DNA of 51,408 bases, from contig JBBHKE010002754.1 in the NCBI GenBank assembly GCA_037447655.1, positions 70,001 to 121,408 of the forward strand, written 5' to 3'. The notes under the pieces were generated by a model. The model was not told the DNA's origin, searched no databases, and saw only the letters and a program-made list of their open reading frames with translations. The DNA is from Zygnema cylindricum (lineage: Eukaryota > Streptophyta > Zygnematophyceae > Zygnematales > Zygnemataceae). Below are positions 1 through 12,039 of the stretch, piece by piece. Made by a program: the position numbers and the translations under genes. How positions within the stretch are numbered: the stretch's first letter is position 1; the number at the start of each line of letters is the position of its first letter.

Positions 1-525
1 TTGAAAAGCTGGAATTACGCCTTTTTTTTACCGACTTGAAAATAATGGAGGAGATTAAAAGGTGGAATTGTTTTTAAGAAACAATAATCCAATACTAATT
101 TTAAAAAGGAAATACAAAATCCTAAAAGCGAATTCTAAATTTTAAATGCTTCAGTTTGAGAGAAACTACTCGACGATCAGTTTGCTATGAATAGGACAAA
201 AACAAGCCACAGAAAAAGATGGTATCCCTGAAAATTACACCTTCCATTAGAGATAGTGAATGATTCGCGTTAAAGCAAAACCACACTAAATTATATTTTA
301 CCACGTGGCTCATTATGGACCATCTAAAACAAAGTGATTTTTACACTAATTTGTGCTTTTGGGTCAGAAAAAAATCGAAGTTTAAGTGCACAAGGCGAGG
401 ATGAGCCGTGTATAGACAGATAATCATTTGGGTCATATTCTCTCCTGTATCAAAATTTTTTTATTTATAGAATGGGAATATTATAATTTTCTTTTGCTTT
501 TTGTTTGGTTTTCATTTTTTTACAG
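1..525. other. Non-coding, probably RecQ intron
   Basis: AT-rich sequence with no exon-like block that I can recognise. It ends in a pyrimidine-rich stretch and an AG acceptor at 524-525. Because the exon at 526 begins in mid-domain, this stretch is best read as intron of the RecQ gene whose helicase exons would lie left of the window. Confidence 0.5.
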
Positions 526-1599
526 ATGTGGCAAAAGGGGTAGTTCAACTCGTGAAGGAGAGAGCTCAAACAGATCAAAGAGCCACACTGTTGCAACTAA
601 CGGACCTCTGTAAAAAAGGTTATTTTTTTTTTCCATTTCATTTACTTCATTATTTCATTTGCATTCGTATTAAACTTCCTCTATTTTTTTATTTCCGTTA
701 GCATTTCATTCCCTTAAGTATTTCATTTTCTTTCGTATTTCATTTCCCTTCAGTATTTAGTTTCCAATTGTAAAGATTTCTTTGCCCCCTGTTGTAAAAC
801 TTCCGCTATTTCCAATTGCAAAATTTTTCCACATCTTCATTGGAAAAAAAAATTAATCTCCAATTTTGATTATTTTTATTATTTTGAGTTGAATATATTG
901 AATTTCCAATGATCGCAAAGATTATAATAATCTCATTTGTTGAGACTGTTTTAAACAATTCGGAGGAAATAAACTTTAAATAACCCTAAGTAAAACTGTA
1001 GATCTATTAAGACTATTAAAATCGCCTGATTCTCACCATTTTTAGTGCTAAGTTTGTAGGCTTCTGAACCACTGAATTCTCACAGTAATTACTATTAGGT
1101 CTGTGTGGGGTATTGTTGAAATCACCTGATTCTCACAACAATTAGTGTTGCCTCAGGGGATTTTCGGACGCTTTCAAGGGATCAAGTAGAACAGCTTATA
1201 GTTCATCTCACTCTTTCTTCTGTTCTTGTGAGTTACTTTACATCATAACAAATTCTTTTCCTGTAGATTTGTTTTGTTTACTTCTTTTTTGTTTTTTGGT
1301 TGTTTGTGTCTAGCGTCGCTTGTCCATTTGTGGGTTTGAGTTTCAATTTTATGGAATATTGTTGTTTTTTATACTTTGTCGATACAAAACATACAAAAAA
1401 TTTGAAAGCAATTGGTGCATTACTCTAAGTTTTATTTGAGACATTTATTCTTTTTGTCTCCGTTTGCTACATTCGCAAAACCTGAGAGGAGGGAATCTGT
1501 TTTGGTGGAGGATAAATCAGAAAGAGGAATTTTTTCACACCGCCTATTCTACAAACTCCTATGTGACAGCTGGGCCTTTTGCTTCACGAGTTCTCAATG
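526..1599 (+). CDS. RecQ-type DNA helicase, RQC-domain exons (partial)
   Basis: Three exons with matching phases: 526-618, 1157-1227 and 1521-1599. Introns start GT (GTGAGT after exon 2) and end AG. The joined peptide runs from DVAKGVVQLVKE through TLLQLTDL, LSRDQVEQLIVHL and KEEFFHTAYSTNSYV to GPFASRVLN. That order is the RecQ C-terminal (RQC, winged-helix) region just after the zinc-binding site. The family unwinds DNA 3'-5' in the nucleus during replication and repair; the RQC domain contacts the duplex. The helicase and Zn exons would lie left of the window. Exon 3 ends in phase 1 at a weak donor (GTTAGA), and a CT-rich tract follows at once; I find no further RecQ exon. The gene is therefore either truncated there or continues in exons I cannot recognise. 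Family call is strong by motif order; completeness is unknown. Confidence 0.78.
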
Positions 1600-1604
1600 G
1601 TTAG

Positions 1605-2045
1605 ACTTTTTCCTCTTCCTCTCTCGCTCCCTCTCCCTCTCGCTCCATCGGGCTCTCCCTCTCCCTCTCCCTCCGTCTCTCTCCCCCTCCCTATCCCTCT
1701 TCCTCTCCCTTTTCCTCTCCCGCTCCCTCTCCCTCTCCTTCGCCGTCTTCCTCTCGTTCTCCCTTTCTCTATCCCTTTTATTCTCCCACTTCCTCCCGCT
1801 GCCTCTCCCTCTCCCTCTCTGCGTTTCTCGTTCTTTCCTTCTCTACGCCTCCCTTTCCCTCTCCCTCACCCTCTCCTCTCCTTTCCCCGCTTCTCTTCCC
1901 TCATCCTTTCTCTCTCCCTCCCTCTCTCTCTCCCAATCTTTTCCTACTGCCTACTTCCTTTTCCCTCCCTCTTGTCTCTCTCTCCCTCTTCTTTCCCTCT
2001 CCCTCTCCCTCTCTCTCCTCCCTCCTCTCCTTTCCTATCTCAAGA
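1605..2045. repeat. CT-rich imperfect (CTCTCC)n tract
   Basis: About 440 bp of CTCTCC/CTCCCT-type sequence on the plus strand, starting within 10 bp of the last RecQ exon. It gives long Leu/Ser/Pro-rich open frames in two phases, which are compositional artefacts. The strand asymmetry (pyrimidine on +) is the kind that can form triplex DNA. Confidence 0.9.
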
Positions 2046-2596
2046 AATTTTAGGAGGCATGATTTTCAATTTATCTTTATTTGTGATTGAGAGCAACCTC
2101 TCTTGTCTATTGACCATTCGGGAGGCTTTATTTTTTCCACCAATCACCACCACTCAAGTACCCTGCCCAAGTTGGTTTTCCTTGGTTCCACCAAAGATTG
2201 TTGGCACTGTAATTGCTCTATTGAGTTTCCACGGCTAAGCTAGCTCAGGTCATCTGTTCTCCTTTGGATTTCTCCTATAAATATAGGATGTATTCAAAAT
2301 TGCGGAAAAAAAATATTTTTTTGTAGAACCGAAATCCGAAATTTCCTGTTTCAAATTTTTAGTTATAATGTTTAGCCCAGGCGACTATGGAAATTTTCCT
2401 TACAAGTTTATTGAAGAATTGTGTGAATGTATAGCTCATTTCAAGGTTTGTTGGGACAGCTATGGCTTATTTTTAGGTCTGTTGCGACAACTATCTTTCT
2501 ACGGCTTCGCTTCAAATTTATAAAGCAGCAAAAGCATTTACCAAAACTGTATCGGTCTGATTCAAACTAATTTGGCCTTTGTCATCGTGTCTACAG
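2046..2596. other. Unassigned stretch between RecQ and protease exons
   Basis: Checked for the missing RecQ C-terminus and for upstream protease exons (prodomain, catalytic Cys motif); neither is visible. It ends in an AG acceptor at 2595-2596 that opens the protease exon. Confidence 0.5.
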
Positions 2597-5500
2597 GGAG
2601 TCTTTGATGATGAAGATTGTTTTTCTGATGGAGTGGACCACGCGGTCGTCGTAGTTGGTTACGATTTGACCGCTAGTCCGCCCTTTTGGATCATTCGGAA
2701 CTCTTGGGGCCCAAATTGGGGCGACAAAGGCTACATGCGACTAAAAATTACTGGAGGACCTGGAATTTGCGGAATAAATACCTTGCCAGCACATATACCA
2801 ATTTTGAAGAATGCAAGTAAGGACAGAGCTAGCCCGGGTCATTGCAATTCCAGTTAGAATATAATATGTTACAGTTCTTTCCTTGGATGGAAATAATGGC
2901 ACTAGTTTCTCACTTATTAGTAATTTCATCGATACCAACTTTGAGAATGTTTATCAAGATTCAAACACAGATCAAAGAAAAATCTCAGACCCTCACAGAT
3001 CTCATAACTCAAAGAAAATTAATGTTTTTTAAAGTTTATGTGTGTGTTTTTAAGTTAATGTGTGTGCTTTTCTACGTTTATGCAGGTGACCCTTGTAACG
3101 TAAACAGTTTCACAAAGAAGAAATTAAAAGTGGCTTTTGGTCCCGGTTTGATGAATCCATGTGGCAACGGAGTTTGCATTCCGTCAGGCACAACAAATCT
3201 ATGTGAATGCAACGAAAATTTCGTGGCAGTCACTAACACGGATGGCACACAAACTTGTGCTCCAGGTTTTCCTTACTTTTAAATATGCCACTCAGTATAC
3301 CGAGCGTTGCTATTGCTAAAGACAAATACAAAACATTAGGCATAATTAATTGGTAGTGAAGCTGTATTGGGTTTCCTGTCCTTTCGTAAAAGAAACAGTT
3401 TTATTTTTTTTTCTGTCAAGGTGTCATTGCAAGACATGGCTACCCAGGTCAAAAAGAAAAAAAATAGAGAATTTTTTTCGTTGGGGTTTTTGCTTTGGAG
3501 ATATACTTTGCGTGTGCACCATACTCTATGATTGTTGCTCAACGACTTGACGTACCTATTTTTATGCCTATGTTGCATTATAAAGGCGTAGGGAAATCTT
3601 CAAACAAGAAAGCTTATAATGGATGGTTTTTTTTAACATACAAACTGTTGTCCAATGTGGCCTTGCAGCCAATCCGTGCACATTTACATCCAAAAATCCA
3701 TGTGGCGTTGGTATTTGCGTGAATTCTGTGCTTTATCCGGGAACTTACCTTTGTGTTTGCCCTATGGGCTATTCGACAAGTGATGCTGAGTACCTCCTCA
3801 CATGTGTGCCAGGTCAGCAGCAAAATAACGAATTTTAACTGAAAGGGCAAGATAGAACACGGTTGCTCACATGCTACGCAATAGTGCTCTTGATTATTGA
3901 ATCAGTTTGAGTTGTTTCTGAACTTCAGTTTTTGTTTTCCATGTCAGATTTGAACAATGCTCTAATCTGTACATCCTGGTTCACTTTTGCAGCTGTCATC
4001 GTCGGAGATGCCCTGAATTATTATATTGTTCCAGAAAATGGAAGCGTGACCTGCAATGCTATCGCTAGTGTGTATGGAGTACCAAAAAGAGACTTTGCAA
4101 AACAGAATGAGGTAGCCCACCCATTTATTTGTGTTTTGTGACTTTACTCAAATTGTCGTGTTTGACAAGCCTCCAAAAGCCCAAAAGCCCACTCCCCAAT
4201 GTATAAAGAATACGATAACAATATTATTGCTCCCAATATTAGAGCTAGTCCATGTTGATTGCAAAGCTAATTGGTATATGGTTTTCTTTCCATGAGACAT
4301 AAACTGATTAAAAATGTACACATGGAAAGTGTTTTTTCATAAAACGATGGTTATGTCCACTTCAAATTTTGTCTTTCACCTCACCTGTCGTGTCAGACAC
4401 ATGTGCATGCGAAAAGACATTCACTTAAATAAAAATAATTGTGGTTTATTGACATGCGCCCATGAAAAAAGCACACTCTAGATAGTGTCGGACACCGCAA
4501 GCATTCCGTTTAGTTAATCTCATTGCACTATTTTTTGGAAATTGCAGAATCTTGACTGCAGCATCCCATTGCCTCCAGGGACAAAGGTTAATGTGACTGC
4601 TTATCGGAACTGTTCTCTTCCGTACACAGTCGTTGAGGTCAGTTATTCTTTTACATTGCGGTAACGGCTGATTGACGCAATGTACGACCATTTATTTTTT
4701 CCACCAAAGCATGGAATACTATTTTTTTAAGAGATTTACTTTGAGCAAACCAAAAGTTTATTGAATTTTCTTCTTGTTTTTCTATGATTTTCATGCGGTT
4801 TTGCATGATGCTTAACCATAAGTTATGTTTAATCATAAGCGAATTCTGATGCTTGCAGGATGACAGCTGTGATTCCATTGAAGAAATGTTTAATCTGACG
4901 GCTCTCGCGGGGCCTGAATCACCAAATCCAGATCTTGACTGCACCGAGCTTCAGCCATTCCAGCAGGTTTGAAAAAATTTATGCTAATTTAAGATGAACA
5001 ATTCTGAACCGAAAGTTTAATGCACTTGAAAGTTAAAGAAATCACGAAGACCACTAAAAAATTATATTTTATCCATTTAATGGATTATTGTTTTTCCAGG
5101 TCTGCATCGTACGAGGAGATCTTCCATACCCTTTACCATGTGTGAAGTATTATGAAGTCAAATCGGAAGATACATGTGATTCTATTATTGTAAATCATAT
5201 GGATCCTGATGTTGGGAAGCTTGAGAATACCGTAACTTTCTACACTCTCAACGTCGGAATATTTTGCTCACGCATCGACAGTTCGGACACCTCTGTGATG
5301 GGGCACAACGAAGAGGTATGTCACAAGAAACAAGAGGCCAAAATAAGAGTTTGATATTGTCGGTGAAGTCAATAACATAATCTATAAATTTGGACTCGCA
5401 GATTCCGTACTGTTTTACATAATCCGTGCATGTTTGGTTGACAAGAGAAACGATGGTTGTCTTTATGAATTCAGGTTTGCCTTAGCGCTGGAGATTTGGA

Positions 5501-5726
5501 AGCGATTAGGGTGAAGTGCACGACAGCCAACCGGAAAGCTATCAATTTGCTTGGAAAAGACAATTGTGCGGGGCTGAAAAAATGCTTCGTAAAGACCCCT
5601 AATTCAAAAAAAAAAGACACTTTCAGAAACTTAAACGGTTTTTCATGTACACCCAACAACTTGAAATCTATTCGGAGCAAACCGAATCCCGCTATCTGTG
5701 TTTCCAAACCTGGCCCGTGTGCATGA
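2597..5726 (+). CDS. Papain-type (C1A) protease fused to two EGF-like and three LysM modules, 5'-incomplete
   Basis: Eight phase-consistent exons: 2597-2816, 3086-3265, 3669-3812, 3993-4111, 4548-4637, 4859-4966, 5100-5315, 5475-5726 (TGA). They encode 442 visible residues. Residues 1-73 are the C-terminal half of a C1A peptidase: catalytic His15 in VDHAVVVVGY, catalytic Asn35 in RNSWGPNWGDKGY, then the GGPGICGI motif. Two six-Cys EGF-like modules follow (about 74-133 with NPCGNGVC, 134-182 with NPCGVGIC). Then come three LysM-like modules (about 187-238, 245-287, 300-365), with YIVPENGSVTCNAIA, YTVVEDDSCDSI and YEVKSEDTCDSI, and a Cys-containing basic tail. C1A enzymes cleave peptide bonds; LysM modules bind N-acetylglucosamine glycans. 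An exported, wall- or glycan-targeted protease is my inference. Prodomain, signal peptide and catalytic Cys exons are not found upstream before the RecQ exons, so the locus may be truncated or the missing exons may be unrecognised. Exon calls are strong; activity is unknown. Confidence 0.85.
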
Positions 5727-7380
5727 GCATGTAGAGAGTTTAGCCGAAGTATCACTTTCTCTAGTTTAACCGGGTTTAAAAGAATCGAAAAAGGTTGTAG
5801 TTCGACTAACGAAATTGTTCTCAAAGGAGTGTTGGTCACCTAATAATCATTGAAGTTTCGACTCTGTTAGAGCTCCCCTGGTGTCCCTTTTGAATATGTG
5901 ATTGGTTATTTACATTGGAGGTTGTTTATCCGATACTGCTTCGTAGAAAAGAGACCGTGAGATAATTGGTTTGGAGTGTTATCCTTCTAATACTTTGTGT
6001 TACTGTGTTTAATTCGGTCATATCTAAGGTCAGATCAGTTTGATCGAATTTATTTATGACAATTAAAGAAGCATAAACACGAATTAGTTATCTAAAATAT
6101 TAAGAGAGAGAACGCCAAAAAGTGTGAAGGGCATGAGACATAGAGCGACACCTGCCAAAAATATGTAGGACTTTAAATCGTAACAGAAGATTTTTTGTTC
6201 TTGAAAAATTGGGGTTAATGTTTCTTATTTTTCATAATTTTCACTGGTTGTTGATGGCTTGTTTACCGGGAGTCAAATATCATGCTACCATATTCTTGTC
6301 TAAACAATGATATATTGGTACCAGTTTCTCTTGAAAACCAATAAGTGCGCCTTGTAGATAACCAACAAAATATTTTAGAGAATGACCAATTGCTATCTTT
6401 CTAGTGTCAGCCAAAATAATGGACTTAAAAGTGAAAATTACAACGTTAAAATGGTCGAAGATAAACTAATGAAAACAGGAATATAGATCGAGCAAACGAA
6501 AAATTAGTTTCGCAACAGTCCCACAAGTTTTTAATAATTAACAAGATGGATCTTGTACAAGATGGATTTGCTGGAAATGAAATGACAAATATATATATTT
6601 ACACTTTATTGAAACTTTAAAACTTTTAGATAAAATTTGAAATCGGTGAGTACGCATAGCACTTTTACTGGAAAGTATCATAAATGAAAACAACTTCAAC
6701 CTAGTCGACGGCCCATGAACTTAAGCACTACGATCAACCAAAAAAAACATAAGGCTAAATGCGTACTAAATAGTAGAGAGTCTTTGAGATGTAACCAAAT
6801 GACACTACGCGCCTGAACAAGGACAAAGTTAATGGAGGTAATAAGTGAAGCGTCACAATAAAAAAAACAAGTAGAACCGAAATTGGCAAAAGACAATTGA
6901 AACCATATTGTTTGCCACATAAGATAAAACTGTTGTATTGCTATCGAAACGTTTCCCTCTTTGTTCTCCATCAATCATAAGCAAGAATAAGTTTTCAACC
7001 CTAACTTTGTACAACACGACCCACCATGTTCACCTCTCGCTCTCCCACTAGCCCCACCACCACTATTTGGGCCCGAGTGGAGTGGATTGGGGGAGTGATC
7101 CTAAAATGCTAGAAAAAAAATTAACCTCACAAAAAGACAAAATAAACCTCAACCCTATTTTCATCTTTGTAATCAACTGTCATTTACAATTTAAGTTATT
7201 TTTATTTGTTCACTTTTATAATTTATTTGTATAGTTTATCATCATTTTTTGATAAATCCGTTTGCTTATATTATTGATACTCAATCAAATCTTATGTATA
7301 TATTTCCACATACTTTGTATATGAAATTGGCGATATTCAACTTAACGTAAGGACGCCAAAGTGTTGACTTTTGGAAAATG
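5727..7380. other. Intergenic, AT-rich
   Basis: Probable 3' UTR of the protease gene at the left, then AT-rich sequence. I see no exon with codon-like conservation, no clear repeat and no RNA gene here. Confidence 0.5.
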
Positions 7381-7450
7381 GCCAAGCTAGGCCTCGAACC
7401 CATGGCTTGGTGGTAACCGTCCACTAGCTCTACTAACTAAGCTACCCCGC
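7381..7450 (-). mobile_element. tRNA-like pol III promoter relic (SINE head or tRNA pseudogene)
   Basis: On the minus strand the block starts GCGGGGTAGCTTAGTTAG, resembling a tRNA acceptor and D-arm, and contains GGTTCGAGGCC, an exact B-box. A short anticodon-like stem GTGG/CCAC lies between. The A-box is degenerate and the acceptor ends do not pair, so this is not a functional tRNA. A tRNA-derived SINE head or an old tRNA pseudogene are the options. Confidence 0.45.
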
Positions 7451-7791
7451 AGATATGTATGTTAGCGCCTAAAGCAAAATTTCACGGCGATTAGCAGCGC
7501 ACCAGCAAACCAGCTTGTAGCAATACACACGTGTGGAGACCAAAGTGGACAATTCTCCAACACTTTGAGCCTACACGCAACATTACAAGTCTAGTACTTT
7601 GATGTAACGTTGTTTACCTTTTTTAATGTATAATATTTTTACCGTCGAATCTCCTTAAGGCAAAGGTATTCACTCACTTTCAACATTTCAAATCTTTCGT
7701 TGAAAACCACTTGTTGTCACGCGTCAAATCCTACTTACTATTATAGGTATTGACAAAATGATGTTCGTATCGTTCCAAACCGTACTGCTTA

Positions 7792-7855
7792 TTTTGTTTT
7801 TATACGCGAAACAACATTACACATTTTGTTTTTATACGCGACACAACATTACACC
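7792..7855. repeat. Two tandem copies of a ~32-bp unit
   Basis: The unit, containing TTTTTATACGCGA and ACAACATTACAC, occurs twice back to back with about one base change. No function is visible. Confidence 0.7.
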
Positions 7856-8138
7856 GAATCATGTCAATACTCTCCGCGGGTATGGGAGGTAACACTGACC
7901 GTCGCATATTCATTCGCGAGGCATTCACTTTTTTTTTTTTTGTAGGTGATAACCCACTTGGAGGAGTGGGGTTCTCAATAGGTGATCTGTGAGCTACATA
8001 AAAAAATGAATAGCGACATGTAAGACGATGAAGCGGTTGAATTGGCACGTAAAGTCGGTTCAATACGGGGTAGAATGTGGTACGTCGCACTCGAAGCCGC
8101 CTAAAATAAATTGGTACGGACCCGCGAGGCTCTACAAA

Positions 8139-8211
8139 GTGCTAGTGGCACAGTGGTTAGTCCGTTGACAGCTCAAGTCAGAGGTCCCAAGTTCGAGCCC
8201 TGGCGGGCTCA
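8139..8211 (+). mobile_element. tRNA-derived SINE-like head
   Basis: TGGCACAGTGG at 8146-8156 matches the pol III A-box TRGYNNANNGG exactly. AGTTCGAGCCC at 8190-8200 matches the B-box GGTTCGANNCC with one mismatch; spacing is 44 bp, as in tRNA-derived SINEs. No anticodon loop with U33 and no pairing acceptor stem is seen, so a working tRNA is unlikely. The non-tRNA body, if any, would run into 8212-8400; I cannot place its 3' end. Confidence 0.6.
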
Positions 8212-9092
8212 ACTTTCCCTATTATGGGACATATCAGATCCCGAATTTCTAGGAAATCTAACATGAACTTCGAACTTGCTAAGGGCACCCAGTGATGTAT
8301 GGTTGGATTATTGCTACACCCGTGTGTGGCCACAAGCCCGTGTGCTACACCCAACCCAACAGAAGCTACGTGTCACGATGGACAGCCAACAAAAAATCAC
8401 AAAATTGCACGTGGTATGTACCTTTAGAAATGCAACCTAAAATAAAAATAGTAGTCCCGCCACGCTCCTTCCTCGCGCTATTTCTTCTTTCGTCATACTA
8501 CTTTTGGCAAAGGAATTTCGTTATGTTAAAAAACGGAGACCCAAAAAAATGAGTTGGCGTAGAAGATTGGCGTTTGCAAAAAGTACAAAATTATTGTCGT
8601 ATGATGACTTCGTACTAGGTACATGGTACTCAAGTGAAGACTTGAAGTTATATTTGTCGGTGTTAAAAATATTAAAGAAATTCAATATTGGATTGTAGTT
8701 GCGTGTGCTAATCAATTTATAACATATGGTTACAAAATTAACATGAAGGAACATCATCTCTATTAACCCAGCCCGTAGAGTTGGTTGTACGAGTACATAA
8801 TTTCTTGATGGAACGCCACCCTTAGCGAACTTACGTTGTTTTTTAGCGCATATCAGACGGACCCGAATTTCATGTGTCCCTATGCGTAACAACGAAATTG
8901 TTACTTCAAGGTGTGACGATTGTATACGGTGACAATACCTGTGACGCCTTTTAACGTCTACAATCTCTGATGACGCATGCTATTTTTCGTAACTGCTTGT
9001 GACATGTAGGGCTTTAGAATAGCAGATATGCCTTCTAGCCCTTGTTGTTTTGGTCAAGACTTGCCTTTCGCGTCCTATCAGAAAGTGAAATG
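8212..9092. other. Non-coding, possible SINE body and relic repeats
   Basis: Moderately AT-rich. Short open frames on both strands overlap without homology I can recognise. Nothing else supportable. Confidence 0.4.
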
Positions 9093-9647
9093 GTACACGC
9101 TAATGATATTAGTGTTAACAACACAAATTTTGGCCGAGACTTTTTTCAACCTGAAATCACAAATTGTTAACATTAAATAAAACTAACAATAATATAGAAA
9201 GTTTCTATTTTAGTGTTAACCACTATATTATGACATCAAAATTAGTGCTATGTTATGACGGCTCCCCTGCATAGCGTCGTCGTGGCATCGCATTCTAACA
9301 TTAAATGCACGCCCTAATGAATTAAATTTCAATACCAAAGCCACCGGTAGACGATACGAATATAAAGCATAAAATGGCGTATTTTATTTCATTTTCACAT
9401 TTTATTTCCAAACCGCACAAGTATATATTTAGGCAAAAGCTGTCAAGATAGCACACCTGCACTTGAAATAGTATTGATGACAGCTCAGGGTACACCCTAA
9501 GAAGTCAACACACAAATTGGCGTTAAGTGCCAAATTAATGTTAATGCTTTTTTTATTTCGGACACAAAATCACAAATTAGCGTTACTAACACTAAATTAG
9601 CGTTTAAGCTAATTTTTTTTAACACTAATAAGGATTAGCGGTGTAGT
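9093..9647. mobile_element. MITE-like element with ~27-bp inverted ends
   Basis: The left end reads GTACACGCTAATGATATTAG then TGTTAA. The complement of the right end reads CTACACCGCTAATCCTTATT then AGTGTTAA. The two are clear inverted repeats bounding about 555 bp with no coding capacity. The interior is rich in ATTAGTGTTAA-type motifs. The ends resemble those at 22606, 46727 and 47373, so they form a loose family here. The superfamily cannot be set from the ends alone. Confidence 0.6.
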
Positions 9648-9751
9648 GTTGTGTATCGGCAAGGTTTTGCCGATAATCGGTATGTACCTTTTTTTGGCTT
9701 GCCGATAGTCAGAGGTCGCAAAAGTCAAAAAAAATCATGCCCGAAACCGAC
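9648..9751. repeat. Fragment of a dispersed CCGATA-rich repeat
   Basis: Contains TGTGTATCGGCAAGG and TTTGCCGATAATCGG. A close relative occurs at 32750-32880 inside the other Harbinger copy. The phrase AGAGGTCGCAAAAGTCAAA recurs at 46785. It forms the left border of Harbinger copy 1, which lacks its own left end. Confidence 0.5.
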
Positions 9752-10489
9752 ATGTCGCAAGCCCTCTCTCACAAAGACACGTGTCTTCACACGGCGTAGG
9801 AAAAACATTGGGCAACTTCCGGCAAGTGGGAGGACGAAAACCGAAACCGCATTTCTGTGCTACATCGAAAGGTATGTTAGGGTTTCTTCATAAAAACTAG
9901 CAAATGTCATATTCTTCATTTTTGTAGGTTCTTTCTTTTTTCCATCTCTGTGTGTTTAACTTAATTCGTTCCAATTCCGTCATCTCCTCTCTACCCCCTC
10001 TCTTTTTTTTGTCCAGTCTGTCGTCACCCTTCGTACACCTCTCCACTTTCTCCTCTCTCGTGTCATTTTTCAACACTTTTTAAGTTCTTCTGTCTTTAAA
10101 AAAAAGGAGAATCAATGAGAAGAAGAATAATTGTAAATTTTTAAGAGTTATTTCTGTTTTGTTGCCTCTATGTCAGCCGTCGGCGATCGCTCACGTTCCT
10201 CCTTTTGGAGACAAAAAAACATCTGTGTACTGGTCTGTACTGGTAATTCTGCCATTAAAGTATAAATATTTTGACATATAAAATTTTATTCACACTTTGT
10301 GCGATTGTAGTTGTTCGTTTTTCAAGTTTGTATTTTTTTTTAAGGTGTTTCAAGCTTTTAGGCTTAAGGTTTTTACCTTCGTGGCAAGTTTATAAGTCCT
10401 ATTCCTCTTTTAACGTGTTCAGGGTTTTCAAAGTTTTCCAAAACTTGTGTGATTTTTAAGAGTTCTTTGTTTTGTAGTAGCTTTTTATA

Positions 10490-10922
10490 TGTATATTTAT
10501 GTATAAAGTCATACAGATAAATATCTATAGATATATATACACATGGATATGTATGTGTTTGGCCGGTAGGCAGACAGGCAGGCGGTCGGGAAGCAGGTAG
10601 TCAGGCAGTTAACAGGCAGGATATATATATACATATATATATACATATATATATACATATATATATACACATATATATACATATATATATATACATATAT
10701 ATATATATACATAAATATATATACATAAATATATATACATATATATACATATATATACATACATATATATATATATAAATGTATTTATATTTATATGTAT
10801 AAAGTCATACAGATATATATCTACATATACAGATGTATACGTATGTATTTCGCCGGTAGGCAGACAGGCAGGCGGTTGGGAAGCAGGTAGTCAGGTAGTT
10901 AACAGGCAGGATATATATATAC

Positions 10923-10969
<47 letters not shown>

Positions 10970-11760
10970 CATATATATATATACATATATATATACATAA
11001 ATATATATACATATATATACATATATATACATATATATACATACATATATATATATAAATGTATTTATATTTATATGTATAAAGTCATACAGATATATAT
11101 CTACATATACAGATGTATACGTATGTATTTGGCCGGTAGGCAGACAGGCAGGCGGTTGGGAAGCAGGTAGTCAGGCAGTTAACAGGCAGGATATATATAT
11201 ACACATATATAATGTATAATGTATAATGTATAATATTATATATATATATGTATATATATATGTATATATAGATGTATACGCATGTATTTGGATGGTAGGC
11301 AGACAAGCAGTCAGTTGGGAAGCAGGTAGTCAGGCAGTTAACAGGCACGATATGTATATACATATAAATATATATATAAATATTATATATATATAATATA
11401 ATATATAATAAATATTACATATATATATGTATTTATATTTATATGTATAAAGTCATACAGATACATATCTATATATACAGATGTATACGTATGTCTTTGG
11501 CCGGTAGGCAGACAGGCAGGCGTTTGGAAGCAGGTAGTCAGGCTGTTAACAGGCAGGATATATATATGCATATATATATAATGTATAATATATAAATATA
11601 TAAATATATAATATATAATATATATTATATATAAGTTTTTTTTATATTTATATTTATATGTGTAAAGTCATACAGATACATATCTATAGATATATATACA
11701 AATGTTTACGTCTGTATTTGGCCGACAGGTGGTGGGACAGACAACATACATACATCTATG
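10490..11760. repeat. Internal minisatellite of Harbinger: ~62-bp core plus (TA)n spacers
   Basis: A G-rich core, starting TTTGGCCGGTAGGCAGACAG and ending TTAACAGGCAGG, recurs near 10558, 10848, 11128, 11286 and 11495, with a partial copy near 11717. Cores are separated by TATACATATA-type arrays and a conserved TATGTATAAAGTCATACAGA. Copy 2 has its own set near 31315, 31539, 31770 and 32175. Spacing is irregular (about 160-290 bp). Tyr/Ile-rich open frames here are artefacts. Confidence 0.85.
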
Positions 11761-12039
11761 TATGTATACATGGATATATATATATCCATATACTCTTTCT
11801 TTCTCTCTCTCTCTCTCTCTCTCTCTCCTCTCTCTCTCAAAAAAACCCTTAATCTTCATCAATACATCCAAATACCCTAAAAATCTGACCCAAACCTTCC
11901 CATTCTCTCAAGAATTTCCCCAACCTGTCAAGAATTTTCCCAACCTCTCAAGAATTACTCCAACCTGTCCTAATCTGTGCCGTTTTTTGTCATTTTTCCA
12001 TTAATTTGTTGCATGTTTTTTACTCAATTCGTAGATAAC

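Noticed and set aside
1546-1605. Frame reading LLCDSWAFCFTSSQW, resembling the C1A catalytic-Cys motif upstream of the protease
   Set aside because: The same bases in another frame give a continuous, phase-matched RecQ RQC exon (KEEFFHTAYSTNSYV). The motif lacks the CGSCW spacing and has no acceptor in phase.
1412-2238. Long Ser/Leu/Pro open frames
   Set aside because: They are translations of a CT microsatellite, open in two phases at once.
3086-3812. Granulin domain as in some plant C1A proteases
   Set aside because: Cysteine spacing is six per module in EGF order; the granulin CCxxxxxCC pairs are absent.
7381-8211. Functional tRNA genes
   Set aside because: Acceptor stems do not pair and anticodon loops lack U33; only pol III boxes are preserved.
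10509-11363. Tyr/Ile-rich open frames on the minus strand
   Set aside because: Produced by (TA)n arrays in the Harbinger minisatellite; low complexity and repeated with the array.
10490-11760. CRISPR-like array of regularly spaced repeats
   Set aside because: Spacers are (TA)n microsatellites, spacing is irregular, and context is a eukaryotic transposon.
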